64,000 nucleotides of DNA from Desulfoluna limicola. Its GTDB lineage: Bacteria; Desulfobacterota; Desulfobacteria; Desulfobacterales; Desulfolunaceae. Numbering within the stretch: the first letter of the stretch is position 1; each line of letters starts with the position of its first letter. A program made the position numbers and the translations under genes. This document shows, one piece after another, positions 33,836 to 42,737 of this stretch. The stretch spans positions 5,855,501 through 5,919,500 of the forward strand of contig NZ_AP024488.1 of assembly GCF_021654575.1 (NCBI RefSeq), written 5' to 3'. The notes under the pieces were generated by a model that saw nothing but the letters and a program-made list of their open reading frames with translations, was not told the DNA's origin and did not search any database.

Positions 33836-34369
33836 TTACATGGTCAACTCTCTCAGGCTGAAGTCTCTCTTTTTAAGGGTGCCGTCGGGGGAACGGCGTG
33901 TGATGACGAGGTCCTTGTCTTTAGCGGCAAAGGTAATCTGGTCGTTGTGCTCATCTGTGCGCCATCGCCCGGTGGCCGTGGCAACAATGACCTGATCCCC
34001 TTCCAGCTTGCAGCGGTTGGCCCACGTTGTTTTGAAGTAGTCCCGGGTGTAGGTGGTGTAGATGACACCGTTTTCCTTGCGCACCACCTCAATGACCGTG
34101 GGGTCCTGGTCCATGGCGGTGGCGATGGCGGCCCGTGCGATCTGTTCCTGGGTGAAGGCGCCCAGGGGCGGCTCCAGGGATGTGGCAAGGACATGGCGTG
34201 AGGCAAAGGTGATGGTGACGACAATGAGGGCAAACAGCCCGAACAGGACACCAAGGACCGGTCTTAAGGATCCTGGGTCCTCATCGGCGCTTGTCGGTGA
34301 GGTGCTCTCGGTGGCGTGGTTCAGGTTGGCGTGTGCGGAGTAAGTGACGTTATCCCTTTGGTTTTTCAT
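33836..34369 (-). CDS. Hypothetical protein with one membrane helix
   Basis: A 177-residue protein with one TM segment (VLGVLFGLFALIVVTITFA, about residues 40-58) and a C-terminal soluble domain of about 115 residues, rich in beta strands (ENGVIYTTYTRDYFKTTWANRC, VIVATATGRWRTDEHNDQIT). No family recognised. The ATG at 34369 is chosen over the frame start at 34384 because GGGGGCC precedes it at a workable distance. Monocistronic as far as visible. Confidence 0.65.
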   Translation of the reverse strand: MKNQRDNVTYSAHANLNHATESTSPTSADEDPGSLRPVLGVLFGLFALIVVTITFASRHVLATSLEPPLGAFTQEQIARAAIATAMDQDPTVIEVVRKENGVIYTTYTRDYFKTTWANRCKLEGDQVIVATATGRWRTDEHNDQITFAAKDKDLVITRRSPDGTLKKRDFSLRELTM

Positions 34370-34971
34370 GCGGCCCCCTGTCAATCTGGTGAGGTTTGAA
34401 AGCCTTTTTCAGAGCTGACTGTGGTTGATGGTTCCGAAAACCAATGCGACCGGTTTTCGGCCTGCGTTGGAAAATGTGCCTGCTCCGTCGCAACCCGGGA
34501 TATAAGGACGGAGAAGGGTGGTTCAACATGGTACGAACTCATCTTGGGTTTGATAATCATGCTGTGCTCGCAAAATATCAACAGGAAAATTCGCCCCTGA
34601 TATCTGTTTTTATCCGGCACGGTTTAGGGCTCGTTGATTGGGTTGTTTTAGCGGCGCTTTTTGTGGGTTTAAATGTATTTGATTCAAAGGGTTGTGCTGG
34701 ATGCCATGGCCTCGGTGTGGGGGCGGGTATTATGGCGTTTGGCCTTGAGCCGGCACGTTTTTTTTAAGGGTGTTCCCTGGAAGGGATGACTTCATGTGTG
34801 GGTGGGTCAAAGGGGGGGGTGTTGGTGTCATGCCGGCGAGCGATTGTTGTCTGTTGGGAGCCGGGTTGCCTGGGCCCGTGACGGAAGGTGTCGAGGGCAC
34901 GCAAATCACATCATCAGGAAAGGGGGGGGCGCTTTTTTTCCTGGAAACGACGTGCCGCCGGAGGCGAAGAT
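34370..34971. other. Noncoding 600-bp gap
   Basis: Open frames exist on the plus strand but none has a ribosome site. A TGCCGCCGGAGGCGAAG fragment of the dispersed repeat sits at 34951-34967, directly at the end of the next (minus-strand) gene. Confidence 0.4.
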
Positions 34972-35715
34972 TTATGTCACGATGGCCGAGGCCTTCTCAT
35001 CAAAGGGGTTGATGCGCAGGGCAAAGGAGAAGAGGTAGGGAAACTCCTTGTGAAGGTGGTCCATGTAGTCCACCCAGGCAAGGGCCAGGTGGCCGTAGAC
35101 CCGTTCGATATCGCGTCCGAGATGGGTGCGGTCGCTTTCCGGAAGGGTGTTCAGATCCCCACGGGCCTTGAGCTCTTCGGTGAGGTGAAAGGCGGAGCGC
35201 AGGACATCGGTAAAGGCCTCATGCTCCAGGAGGTGAGGGTTCTCCAACAGGCGGATCATGAAGTTGGTGTGGGGGGCGAGAAAATCCCTCAGGGCCGTAA
35301 GATCTGCCTTTTTATCATCGATGCGGAATTGGCGGGTTTGAAGAACCCGTTTCATGGCCTCGAAGTGGTTCTTGTCGGTCCAGTTCTCTTTTTCCGTCAT
35401 GGTGGCGCAGATTTCTCCGTGCTGAACGTCCCAGGAGGCAAAGAAACGGAGCATGCGGGTTCCGGCTACGCTGAAAAAGGTGCCGATGAGCATGTTGAGT
35501 TTGTCAAGCTTCTGCAGCTTTGCCCGTTTCTCCATAAATGAGTCGAGGATGAGGCTGACAAAGAGCACGGAAATGGGAAGGAAGGCGAGGTTGGTGAGAC
35601 CCCAGAGAACGATGTGGTTGACATCATGGTACATGGCGTAAAGAAGCCCGTTTAAGGCAATGGCCAGGGCCACCAGGATCAAGCCGATTTTTGATTCCCA
35701 GGAAAGGCGTTTCAT
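34972..35715 (-). CDS. Hypothetical membrane protein
   Basis: A 247-residue protein with two or three N-terminal TM helices (IGLILVALAIALNGLLYAM, a VLWGLTNLAFLPISVLFVSLI region) and a cytosolic alpha-helical domain of about 180 residues (EKRAKLQKLDKLNMLIGTFFS, HFEAMKRVLQTRQF). It resembles uncharacterised membrane proteins of Desulfobacterota; I cannot name a function. ATG at 35715. It ends next to a repeat fragment and is followed upstream by an unrelated glyoxalase-type gene. Confidence 0.7.
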   Translation of the reverse strand: MKRLSWESKIGLILVALAIALNGLLYAMYHDVNHIVLWGLTNLAFLPISVLFVSLILDSFMEKRAKLQKLDKLNMLIGTFFSVAGTRMLRFFASWDVQHGEICATMTEKENWTDKNHFEAMKRVLQTRQFRIDDKKADLTALRDFLAPHTNFMIRLLENPHLLEHEAFTDVLRSAFHLTEELKARGDLNTLPESDRTHLGRDIERVYGHLALAWVDYMDHLHKEFPYLFSFALRINPFDEKASAIVT

Positions 35716-35796
35716 AGGGGTACCGTGCAGGGTGAATGGTGAGAAGAGTGAATACGTAAAAACATGCCCCCGGCAGGGTTGCCGGAGGCACCCTTT

Positions 35797-36177
35797 CTAT
35801 TTCATCATTTTTGCCGGAATGACTTCGGTCCAGTAGCCATCGGGGTCTTCCACAAAGTAGATGCCCATGGCTTCGTTTTCCCAGAGGTTCAGGCCCATCT
35901 CCTTGTGGCGTGTGTGCCAGGCGTCGTAGTCATCTGTGGTGACGGCAAAGTGGATTTCATTGTCCCCTAAATTGTAAGGCTCTTTGCGGTCCTTGAGCCA
36001 GGTGAGTTCCAGCTGGTGACCACCGGTGCCGTCTCCCAGGTAGACGAGGGTAAAGCTGCCGTCCTGGGCTTCATGGCGCCGGACGACCTGAAAGCCCAGG
36101 GCCTCGGTATAGAAGGCGAGGCTTTTGTCGAGGTCGAAAACGGTAAAGTTGGTGTGTGCGATTTTCAAGGGGCCCAT
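35797..36177 (-). CDS. VOC/glyoxalase I-like protein
   Basis: A 126-residue vicinal-oxygen-chelate fold protein of the lactoylglutathione lyase type: KIAHTNFTVFDLDKSLAFYTEALGF (first beta-alpha-beta-beta-beta unit, with His 8 as a metal ligand), HQLELTWLKDR (Glu ligand), EIHFAVTTDDYDA (His ligand) and GIYFVEDPDGYWTEVI (Glu ligand). All four ligand positions are present, so an active metal enzyme is likely, converting methylglyoxal adducts or a related substrate. Start ATG at 36177 after AAAGGAGAA. Single gene between a hypothetical gene and tRNA-Ala. Confidence 0.88.
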   Translation of the reverse strand: MGPLKIAHTNFTVFDLDKSLAFYTEALGFQVVRRHEAQDGSFTLVYLGDGTGGHQLELTWLKDRKEPYNLGDNEIHFAVTTDDYDAWHTRHKEMGLNLWENEAMGIYFVEDPDGYWTEVIPAKMMK

Positions 36178-36373
36178 GGGGTTCTCCTTTGTGTGTCTGA
36201 TTGGCTGGACTGCCGGATCGCATCCGGCCGTGCTGTTTTTTGTGTGGGGCTCAGTATAGCGTTCCCTGTGAGTTTGGGTCAACCGGGCAGGGGGGGGTGG
36301 AAGAAAAGACACCTCATGCGGGTCTCTTTCTTCTTGGGGGAGCGGTGCGGGCGGTTTGGGGGCCATGAAAACA

Positions 36374-36406
36374 AAAAAGCCTGCTGATGACATCAGCAGG
36401 CTTTGT
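36374..36406 (-). terminator. Terminator after tRNA-Ala
   Basis: AAAGCCTGCTGATG and CATCAGCAGGCTTT form a strong stem; on the minus strand it is followed by a T tract (the A run at about 36369-36378), as expected after the tRNA. It may also act in the plus direction. Confidence 0.8.
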
Positions 36407-36418
36407 ATTTTTAAAAAA

Positions 36419-36494
36419 TGGTGGAGCTGAGGGGGATCGAACCCCTGACCTCATGACTGCCAGTCATGCGCTCTCCCAGCTGAGCTACAGCCCC
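36419..36494 (-). tRNA. tRNA-Ala (GGC)
   Basis: A 76-nt cloverleaf on the minus strand: acceptor GGGGCTG/CAGCTCC with one G-T pair, D arm GCTC/GAGC, anticodon stem ATGAC/GTCAT around TGGCA (anticodon GGC), T loop TTCGATC, CCA encoded. Confidence 0.95.
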
Positions 36495-36771
36495 ACATTT
36501 TTTGTTTGGTGCGTTGCGAAGATCAGCAACAAACGAGAGAGTATTTAGACCATTGCGGTCGGGGTGTCAATAAAAAAAGTGAACCTTTTTCGGTGCTGTG
36601 GGGCGGCAAGGGCGGTAGGGTACCGGACCCACTTGAAATACAATGGTATCCGACCTGTGAGTCAAATAAATTCTGTACTCTCAAAACAAGGGATGGTAAA
36701 GGTATTCGTGTTTTTATTACGGTATGAACCCGGAAGCTAACGACGACCATAAAGAGTACAGAGGTAAATTG

Positions 36772-38667
36772 ATGCTACAAATGATGCGTGACAATGCCGG
36801 CTCCTGGATTATCAAAATATTGCTGGGTGTCATTGTCCTGGTGTTTATTTTTCTCGGACTCGGGCCGGATCGAAACAGCGGAAGCAACATCGTTGCAGAG
36901 GTGAACAAGACCGTCATCAGTTGGGACGATTATCGGTTGGCATACAACGATCTGGTGGAAGGGTACCGGCGTCAGCTTGGCGGCAACCTGACCGAAGAGA
37001 TGATAAAAATGTTCCGTCTGCGTGAGCAGGCCCTCGAGAGTCTCATCACAAGTGAGCTGATGACCCAGGAGGCCAAACGGTTGAAGCTTCAGGTCACCGA
37101 TGAGGAGCTGTCGAAGGCCATCGTGGATCTCCCTTATTTTCAGGCCGACGGTGTCTTCAGCAAGGATCTTTACGAGGCCCTTCTCAGGCAGAACGGGCTC
37201 AGCGTTCCCCAGTTCGAGGCACAACAGAGGAAAAGCCTGCTCATCTCCAAGCTTCGCAGCATGGTGGAGAGCGGCGTGCTTGTCACAGACGGCGAGACTC
37301 AAGAGCTCTACAAGTTCCAGAACACCGAAGCCTCCGTGCGCTACGCCCTTCTGGATCCCGCTTCTTATAAGGATGTCACCGTTGATGACGCCTACGTGAC
37401 CGCTTTTTTCGCAGAGAACGGGGACCGTTACAAGACGGACCCCGAGGTGAAGATCGCCTTTATGCGCTTTTCCCGTGATGAGTTCAGCAAGCAGATCACG
37501 ATCTCTGATGAAGAGGTGGCTGATTTCTATAAGGCCAACCTGGACAGGTACCAGACCCCTGAAACCGTGGAGGCCCGTCACATTCTGCTGAAGGTGGCTG
37601 ATGATGCCACGGACGAGGAGGATGCCGAGGCCCTTAAGCGAGCCCAGGAGGTCTACGCCAAGGCTACGGCTGACGGCAGTGACTTCGCCGAGCTGGCCAA
37701 GGAGTTCTCTGAAGGCCCATCCGCCCAGACAGGCGGTTACCTTGGCGCCTTTGAGAAGGGCTCCATGGTGAAGCCCTTTGCCGACAAAGCCTTTGCCATG
37801 AAAGACGGCGAGGTCAGCGAACCTGTCCGCACCCGCTTCGGGTGGCACGTCATCAAGGTGGAGAAGAAGAACCCTGCCTCTGAAAAGAGCCTTGCCGACG
37901 TGTCCGATGAGATCAAGAAGGCCCTCGCTGATGAGCAGGCCGAGACCGAAGCGTATGCTGCTTCGGAAAATGCCTTTGACATGGTCCTTGGCAGCGAGAA
38001 CCTCAAGGACGCAGGTGAGATGGCTCAGCTTCCCGTGATCGAAAGCACCTTTTTTACCCGATGGAAAGGTCCTGAGGCGGTTGCCACCGTGGATCGCATG
38101 CGGATTGCCAAGGATGCCTTTGAGCTGGAACTCGGTGGTGTCAGTGATATTCTTGAGTACAACGGAACCTACTACATCATTCAGGCCATGGAGAAGAAGG
38201 GGGCCGTTGTTCCGGAGCTGGATGCCGTAAGGGAAAGGGTGGCGGCCGATGCCTTGAGGCAGGCGCAGGATCAGAGGGCCAGTGAAGAGGCCGATGCCAT
38301 CCTGGCTCTCCTTGCCGAGGGGAAAGACTTCCCCGAAGGGACCAAGGTGGTTGAGTCCCCCATGTTTACCCGGGACGGCAAAGGCGCAGACACCCTTGAC
38401 CGCAAGGTGGTGGAGACAGCCTTTGGCCTGAATGCCGGAAAGCCCGTGGCCGATGCGGTGGTCAAGGGGGAAGATGGCTACTATGTGGTGGCCCTGAAGG
38501 AGAAAAAGATACCCACCCTGGACGGGTATGCCGACGTGTCTGAAGCCTTGAAAGCCGAGCTCCTTTCCAGTAAGCGCCGTGATGTCCTGGCCAAGTGGAT
38601 CCAGGAGTTGCGAGAGGGGGCGGAGATCAAACGAGACCCCCGCTTTGATGCTTCCGATGAGGGATAG
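36772..38667 (+). CDS. ppiD: PpiD-like periplasmic peptidyl-prolyl isomerase / foldase
   Basis: A 631-residue membrane-anchored chaperone. A short cytosolic start (MLQMMRDNAGSW) is followed by one TM helix (IIKILLGVIVLVFIFLGLG). Next comes a SurA-like N-terminal chaperone region (WDDYRLAYNDLVEGYRRQL and EQALESLITSELMTQEAKR). One parvulin domain lies at about residues 260-370 (ETVEARHILLKVADDA, FSEGPSAQTGGYLGAFEKG, GWHVIKVEKK), and a second degenerate rotamase-like segment is near 470-590. The architecture is that of PpiD, which assists folding of secreted and outer-membrane proteins at the periplasmic side. The ATG at 36772 follows GAGGTAAATTG; the frame start at 36724 has no site. A terminator follows. 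Confidence 0.92.
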   Translation: MLQMMRDNAGSWIIKILLGVIVLVFIFLGLGPDRNSGSNIVAEVNKTVISWDDYRLAYNDLVEGYRRQLGGNLTEEMIKMFRLREQALESLITSELMTQEAKRLKLQVTDEELSKAIVDLPYFQADGVFSKDLYEALLRQNGLSVPQFEAQQRKSLLISKLRSMVESGVLVTDGETQELYKFQNTEASVRYALLDPASYKDVTVDDAYVTAFFAENGDRYKTDPEVKIAFMRFSRDEFSKQITISDEEVADFYKANLDRYQTPETVEARHILLKVADDATDEEDAEALKRAQEVYAKATADGSDFAELAKEFSEGPSAQTGGYLGAFEKGSMVKPFADKAFAMKDGEVSEPVRTRFGWHVIKVEKKNPASEKSLADVSDEIKKALADEQAETEAYAASENAFDMVLGSENLKDAGEMAQLPVIESTFFTRWKGPEAVATVDRMRIAKDAFELELGGVSDILEYNGTYYIIQAMEKKGAVVPELDAVRERVAADALRQAQDQRASEEADAILALLAEGKDFPEGTKVVESPMFTRDGKGADTLDRKVVETAFGLNAGKPVADAVVKGEDGYYVVALKEKKIPTLDGYADVSEALKAELLSSKRRDVLAKWIQELREGAEIKRDPRFDASDEG

Positions 38668-38740
38668 GAAAGGTACCTGACTGCTCAATGCCTTGACCCC
38701 AAGGGGGCAGGGGGTTGGCAGCGGCACTGGAAAGATGACA

Positions 38741-38785
38741 AACCTGTCAGGAAAGCTTCATTGGCTTGCCTGACAGGTTTTTTTT
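38741..38785 (+). terminator. Terminator after ppiD
   Basis: AACCTGTCAGG and CCTGACAGGTT form the stem with a 17-nt loop, followed by eight T residues at 38778-38785. Confidence 0.9.
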
Positions 38786-39061
38786 ATGGTAGCATGGTAC
38801 CGACGTTTTTGTTAAAACTGCCGGCCACAGGCACTGGGTGGAGGCTGGGACAGGCGCCCTGTGAGACGTCGGCAGAAGGCCTTGCCCACCGAAACGGTTC
38901 CTCCCCTCCAGACGTTCGGCTCGCTGATGCGACCCCGGTCAGAGTCGCCCCTGACGGTATACGTCCCCTGACACCCCTTCGTTTCGCCTCGATGTTTGAA
39001 AAAGGCGTTAAGCGCAACCGACAACGGACTTCACGACAACCTCTCAGCAGGAGATTGTGCA

Positions 39062-39286
39062 TTGGGGAAAGCCAAAATCAAGCGGGTCTTTTCGTACAAA
39101 CGATGCCCGTACTGTTTTACCAGTCTGAGGCTTGACGCCGAAACCTGTCAAAGCTGCCATAAGCGTGTGGGCAAGGTGGATCGGTACGGCCTGGCGAAAA
39201 AACCGATAAACTATATGGGATACCTTGCTGCAGTGATGTGGATTGGGATCTTTATCGGATATATCTGGTTTGCCTTTATCAGGTAG
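39062..39286 (+). CDS. Small zinc-ribbon membrane protein
   Basis: A 74-residue protein with two CxxC knuckles (RCPYCFTSLRLDAETCQSCH) at the N-terminus and one TM helix at the C-terminus (YLAAVMWIGIFIGYIWFAFI). No function assigned. The start is TTG at 39062, chosen because AGGAG (39049-39053) is at the right distance; an upstream ATG at 38996 has no ribosome site. It precedes the M16 peptidase gene by 84 bp in the same direction and may be co-transcribed. Confidence 0.7.
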   Translation: MGKAKIKRVFSYKRCPYCFTSLRLDAETCQSCHKRVGKVDRYGLAKKPINYMGYLAAVMWIGIFIGYIWFAFIR

Positions 39287-39370
39287 CAATATGAACCAAC
39301 GATCAATGGATGGGGGCCGGCGAGAACGTCACGACGTTCCTCCGGCCTTTTGCATGTTACGGGAGAGTCC

Positions 39371-42205
39371 ATGACAGGATACAGATACCAGCGATTATTG
39401 AGATATGCAGTGCTTGCCGTGTTGATTGCTTTTTCAGCCGGCTGTTCGCGCGTTGCGACGCGCATTCCCGCATCTGTGGAACCCCAGCTGACAAGGGACC
39501 CTGCGGTTATTGAAGGGGTGCTGGACAACGGCTTGACCTACCTTATCATGAAGAACAGTGAGCCCAAGGGACGCGTGAGTATGCATCTTGCCATCAAGGC
39601 GGGGTCCATGTATGAAACCGAAGCCCAGAGAGGAGCCGCCCATTTTCTGGAGCACATGCTTTTTAACGGCTCGGAGAATTTTCCTCCCGGAGAGCTCATC
39701 AAGTACTTTCAGCGAATCGGTATGATGTTCGGGGGCGATGCCAATGCTCATACGGGATTTTATGAAACCGTTTATGACGTGGTGCTGCCCACCGGGGACG
39801 AGAAGAGCCTGGCTGAGGGCCTGCTCGTGATGCGGGATTACGCCGGAGGGGCGCTCCTGCTGGAGGCCGAGGTGGAGCGGGAACGCGGGGTTATCCTTGC
39901 GGAAAAACGGGATCGAGATTCCGAGTCTTATCGTCAGTTCGTGAGGAGCCTGGCCTTTGAATTGCCTGGCATGCGGATCAACGAGCGTCACCCCATCGGG
40001 GTTGAGGAGACCATCAAGGCAGCGGACTCCAAGCTTCTGCGAGCCTACTACGACACCTGGTATCGACCGGACAACATGGCCCTTGTGGTGGTGGGGGATA
40101 TGGACCCGAACACCGTGGCGGATCTGATCAACGCCCGGTTTGCCTCCCTTTCAGCGCGGGCGCCGGAGGGTGAGATCCCCGATACCGGAACCTTTGCCCA
40201 TGTCGGGAACAAGGCGTTTTACAGCCACAACCCGGAGGCGGGAAGCACCAGGGTTGCCCTGGAGGTGTTGCGGTATGTGGAGCGCCAGCCCGATACCTAT
40301 GCGGCGCGTCGACAGCAGCTTCTCTTTAACATGGTGAGTCAGCTCCTCGAAAACCGGTTGACTGAAGGCGTCGGTAAGCCGGAAACGCCCTACACCGATG
40401 GCGGGGCCGGTGCCGGGACCTATCTCCGGAATGTCCGTTATGGCATCGTGTCGGCGGAGTGCCCCCCGGATGCCTGGGAAGAGAGCCTGCGTATTGTGGA
40501 TCATACCCTCAGAAGCGCTTTGGTCTACGGGTTTACCGCAAGTGAGGTGACCCGTGTGAAAAAAGAGATTAAAAACGGCCTGCTGCAGGAGGAGCAGAAG
40601 GCCTCGACCCGAAACAGCCGACAACTCGCCTCCATGCTGATCCGGGGCTTTACCGAGGAGAAGAGCGTGGTTTCACCGTCGGATGCGCGTCAGCTCTTTG
40701 AGCCTGTGGTGGATGCCGTGACGGCAGAAGAGCTGCACCAGGTGCTGAAGGAGGTGTGGCGGCCTTCACATCGCCTTGTGATGGTGGAGGGAAATGTACG
40801 ACTGGGTGGGGATGACGCGGCAGCAGTGGCTGCGATTCTGTCCGCTTACGACATCAGTCGGCAAGTTGCGGCCGCCCCCCGCAAGGAGCAGGATGCGGCC
40901 GACTTTCCTTACCTGCCGGCGCCGGAAACACCGGGGGAAATTGCTTCAAGGGTCACCCATGACAAACTGGGGCTTACCGTTGTGACCTTCGAAAACGGCG
41001 TGGTTCTGAACCTGAAGCAGACTGATTTCAAGGCCAAAGAAGTTCTTTACTCCCTTCGTTTCGGCAAGGGCCTTTCGGCGGCCGAGGGGCTGGTGCCCGG
41101 TCTTCCTGCGTTATCCGAAATGGTGGCCAACGAGAGTGGGCTCGGTCGGTTGGATCGCGAAGAGACAGGGCGTGCCATGGCGGGAACCAATACCTCCTCG
41201 GCTTTCAGGCTGGGGCAGGATGGCTTTGCCCTGTCGGGGAGGACCACCCCAGAAGAGCTTGAGTTGATGTTTCAGGTGCTCCACACCCGGCTTCGCGATA
41301 CCCAACTGAAGGAGGATGCATACCGTCTTGCTGTTCAACGCTACACTCAAGGGTTGGAGGAGATGGGGCGAACGGTGGATGGGGTGTTGCAGCAAAAAGG
41401 TGAGGCTTTTCTGACTGGGGACAGGGATCGGTTCGGATACCCTGACGCCTCCTTGCCCGGTATCAACTTTGATGCGGTGAAGCGGCTTGTCATGTCCCCC
41501 TTGACCGGGGCGACCCTGGAGCTCTCTGTGGCGGGGGATATGGAGGAGGATGAGGTGATCGCCTTGTGCGCCCGGTGGTTGGGAAGCCTTCCTGCCCGGA
41601 CCCCCCAGGCGGCAAGTGGCCACAAGCTTGTGTTTCCTTCCGGAAAACGCCTTGAGTTGTCCGTTGAGAGCGCCATCGACAAAGCGGTGGTCACGGTGGC
41701 CTGGCCCACCACGGGCATGACCGACATCCACAAGGTTCGTCGCCTTTCTATTCTGGGCTCCCTTTTTTCCGAGCGCCTTCGGGAGACCGTTCGTGAGAAA
41801 CTGGGGGCGGCTTATTCCCCCAGGGCCTGGAACAATTCGAGCAGAGCGTATCCTGAGCACGGCGTCCTTCGGGCAATCATTACGGTGAATCCTGAGCAGG
41901 TGTCCGAGGTTGTTGCGGCCGTAAACGAGATTGCCGAAGGGCTTCGGGCAGCCCCTCCATCGGAGGATGAGATCCGACGCGTGGTGGACCCCCTGGTGAA
42001 CCGTATCACCGACTTCCGCCGCACCAACGGGTATTGGTTGAGCAGCGTGATGCAGGACTCTTCGCGCTACCCTGAAAAGCTGGTCTGGCCCCTGGATATG
42101 CTGGAGGACTTCAGGGCTGTCACCGCAGGTGAGGTACACGAGCTCGCAAAAACGTACCTTGTGGAACCCAATGTCGCCACCATTACGGTGGTGCCTTCGT
42201 CTTAA
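39371..42205 (+). CDS. M16 family zinc metallopeptidase lipoprotein
   Basis: A 944-residue pitrilysin-type peptidase (M16B, PqqL-like size). The signal ends in a lipobox (AFSAGC), so the enzyme is lipid-anchored in the periplasm or outer membrane. The inverted zinc motif HFLEHMLFNG (HxxEH, about residue 93) is intact, with the distal Glu in the GGALLLEAEVERERGVILAE stretch. A second, inactive M16 half follows (ESLRIVDHTLRSALVYGF; IDKAVVTVAWPTTGMTD). Such proteins degrade peptides in the envelope. Start ATG at 39371 with GGGAGAG upstream. A strong terminator follows at 42238. Confidence 0.93.
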   Translation: MTGYRYQRLLRYAVLAVLIAFSAGCSRVATRIPASVEPQLTRDPAVIEGVLDNGLTYLIMKNSEPKGRVSMHLAIKAGSMYETEAQRGAAHFLEHMLFNGSENFPPGELIKYFQRIGMMFGGDANAHTGFYETVYDVVLPTGDEKSLAEGLLVMRDYAGGALLLEAEVERERGVILAEKRDRDSESYRQFVRSLAFELPGMRINERHPIGVEETIKAADSKLLRAYYDTWYRPDNMALVVVGDMDPNTVADLINARFASLSARAPEGEIPDTGTFAHVGNKAFYSHNPEAGSTRVALEVLRYVERQPDTYAARRQQLLFNMVSQLLENRLTEGVGKPETPYTDGGAGAGTYLRNVRYGIVSAECPPDAWEESLRIVDHTLRSALVYGFTASEVTRVKKEIKNGLLQEEQKASTRNSRQLASMLIRGFTEEKSVVSPSDARQLFEPVVDAVTAEELHQVLKEVWRPSHRLVMVEGNVRLGGDDAAAVAAILSAYDISRQVAAAPRKEQDAADFPYLPAPETPGEIASRVTHDKLGLTVVTFENGVVLNLKQTDFKAKEVLYSLRFGKGLSAAEGLVPGLPALSEMVANESGLGRLDREETGRAMAGTNTSSAFRLGQDGFALSGRTTPEELELMFQVLHTRLRDTQLKEDAYRLAVQRYTQGLEEMGRTVDGVLQQKGEAFLTGDRDRFGYPDASLPGINFDAVKRLVMSPLTGATLELSVAGDMEEDEVIALCARWLGSLPARTPQAASGHKLVFPSGKRLELSVESAIDKAVVTVAWPTTGMTDIHKVRRLSILGSLFSERLRETVREKLGAAYSPRAWNNSSRAYPEHGVLRAIITVNPEQVSEVVAAVNEIAEGLRAAPPSEDEIRRVVDPLVNRITDFRRTNGYWLSSVMQDSSRYPEKLVWPLDMLEDFRAVTAGEVHELAKTYLVEPNVATITVVPSS

Positions 42206-42237
42206 CGTCCTGTTTGTTCCCCCTGGCCTGAAATCAA

Positions 42238-42267
42238 GCCGCCTCGAAAACGAGGCGGCTTTTTTTG
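42238..42267 (+). terminator. Terminator after M16 peptidase gene
   Basis: GCCGCCTCG and CGAGGCGGC (42238-42246, 42251-42259) with loop AAAA and eight T residues. Confidence 0.93.
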
Positions 42268-42737
42268 TGTGGGGTGGCGAAAAAAAAATCACCTGTTCAG
42301 CGTGTGTGCCCATGACGGTATGGCGGGGGGCAAGCATCCGGAATAATGGGTGGCCCGTCGCTTTTCGGGTGGGGGGCTGCCAGGTCCCATGCCCTTTACC
42401 GAATGGTCCGCCCCGGCCTTCCGGGTGGGACGTGTCTTGCGACGGGGTGACCACGCGAAACGATGGGGTTTGTACGCTGTTACCCGGTGGCAACAGCGTT
42501 TAACAATGCCCGGGTTGCTCCCACTTCTCCGGTTGGGGAAGGTTGTGGAAATATCAATGTATCCGTGGGGATAACATCGTCATTATGGGCGGGGGAAACG
42601 GGGGCGATCGGGTGTTGACACCCTTGAGGTGATCATTTATATAGGGCCCACAAACATTTACGACTCGCTATAGGTGCGCCAGCTGCGGATAAATGCCAGC
42701 GCATCCACACAATGTACTGTTACTACAGGAGATTTAA
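42268..42737. other. Noncoding gap before the Na/Pi symporter gene
   Basis: No supported gene. The leader just before the start contains ACAGGAG (42725-42731). I see no clear promoter or riboswitch, and no copy of the main repeat. Confidence 0.4.

Noticed and set aside
34444..34767. Plus-strand frame of 107 codons containing CAGCH (heme-like motif)
   Set aside because: No ribosome site, no signal peptide, and a single CXXCH in a Gly-rich context is probably chance. The frame has no recognisable family.
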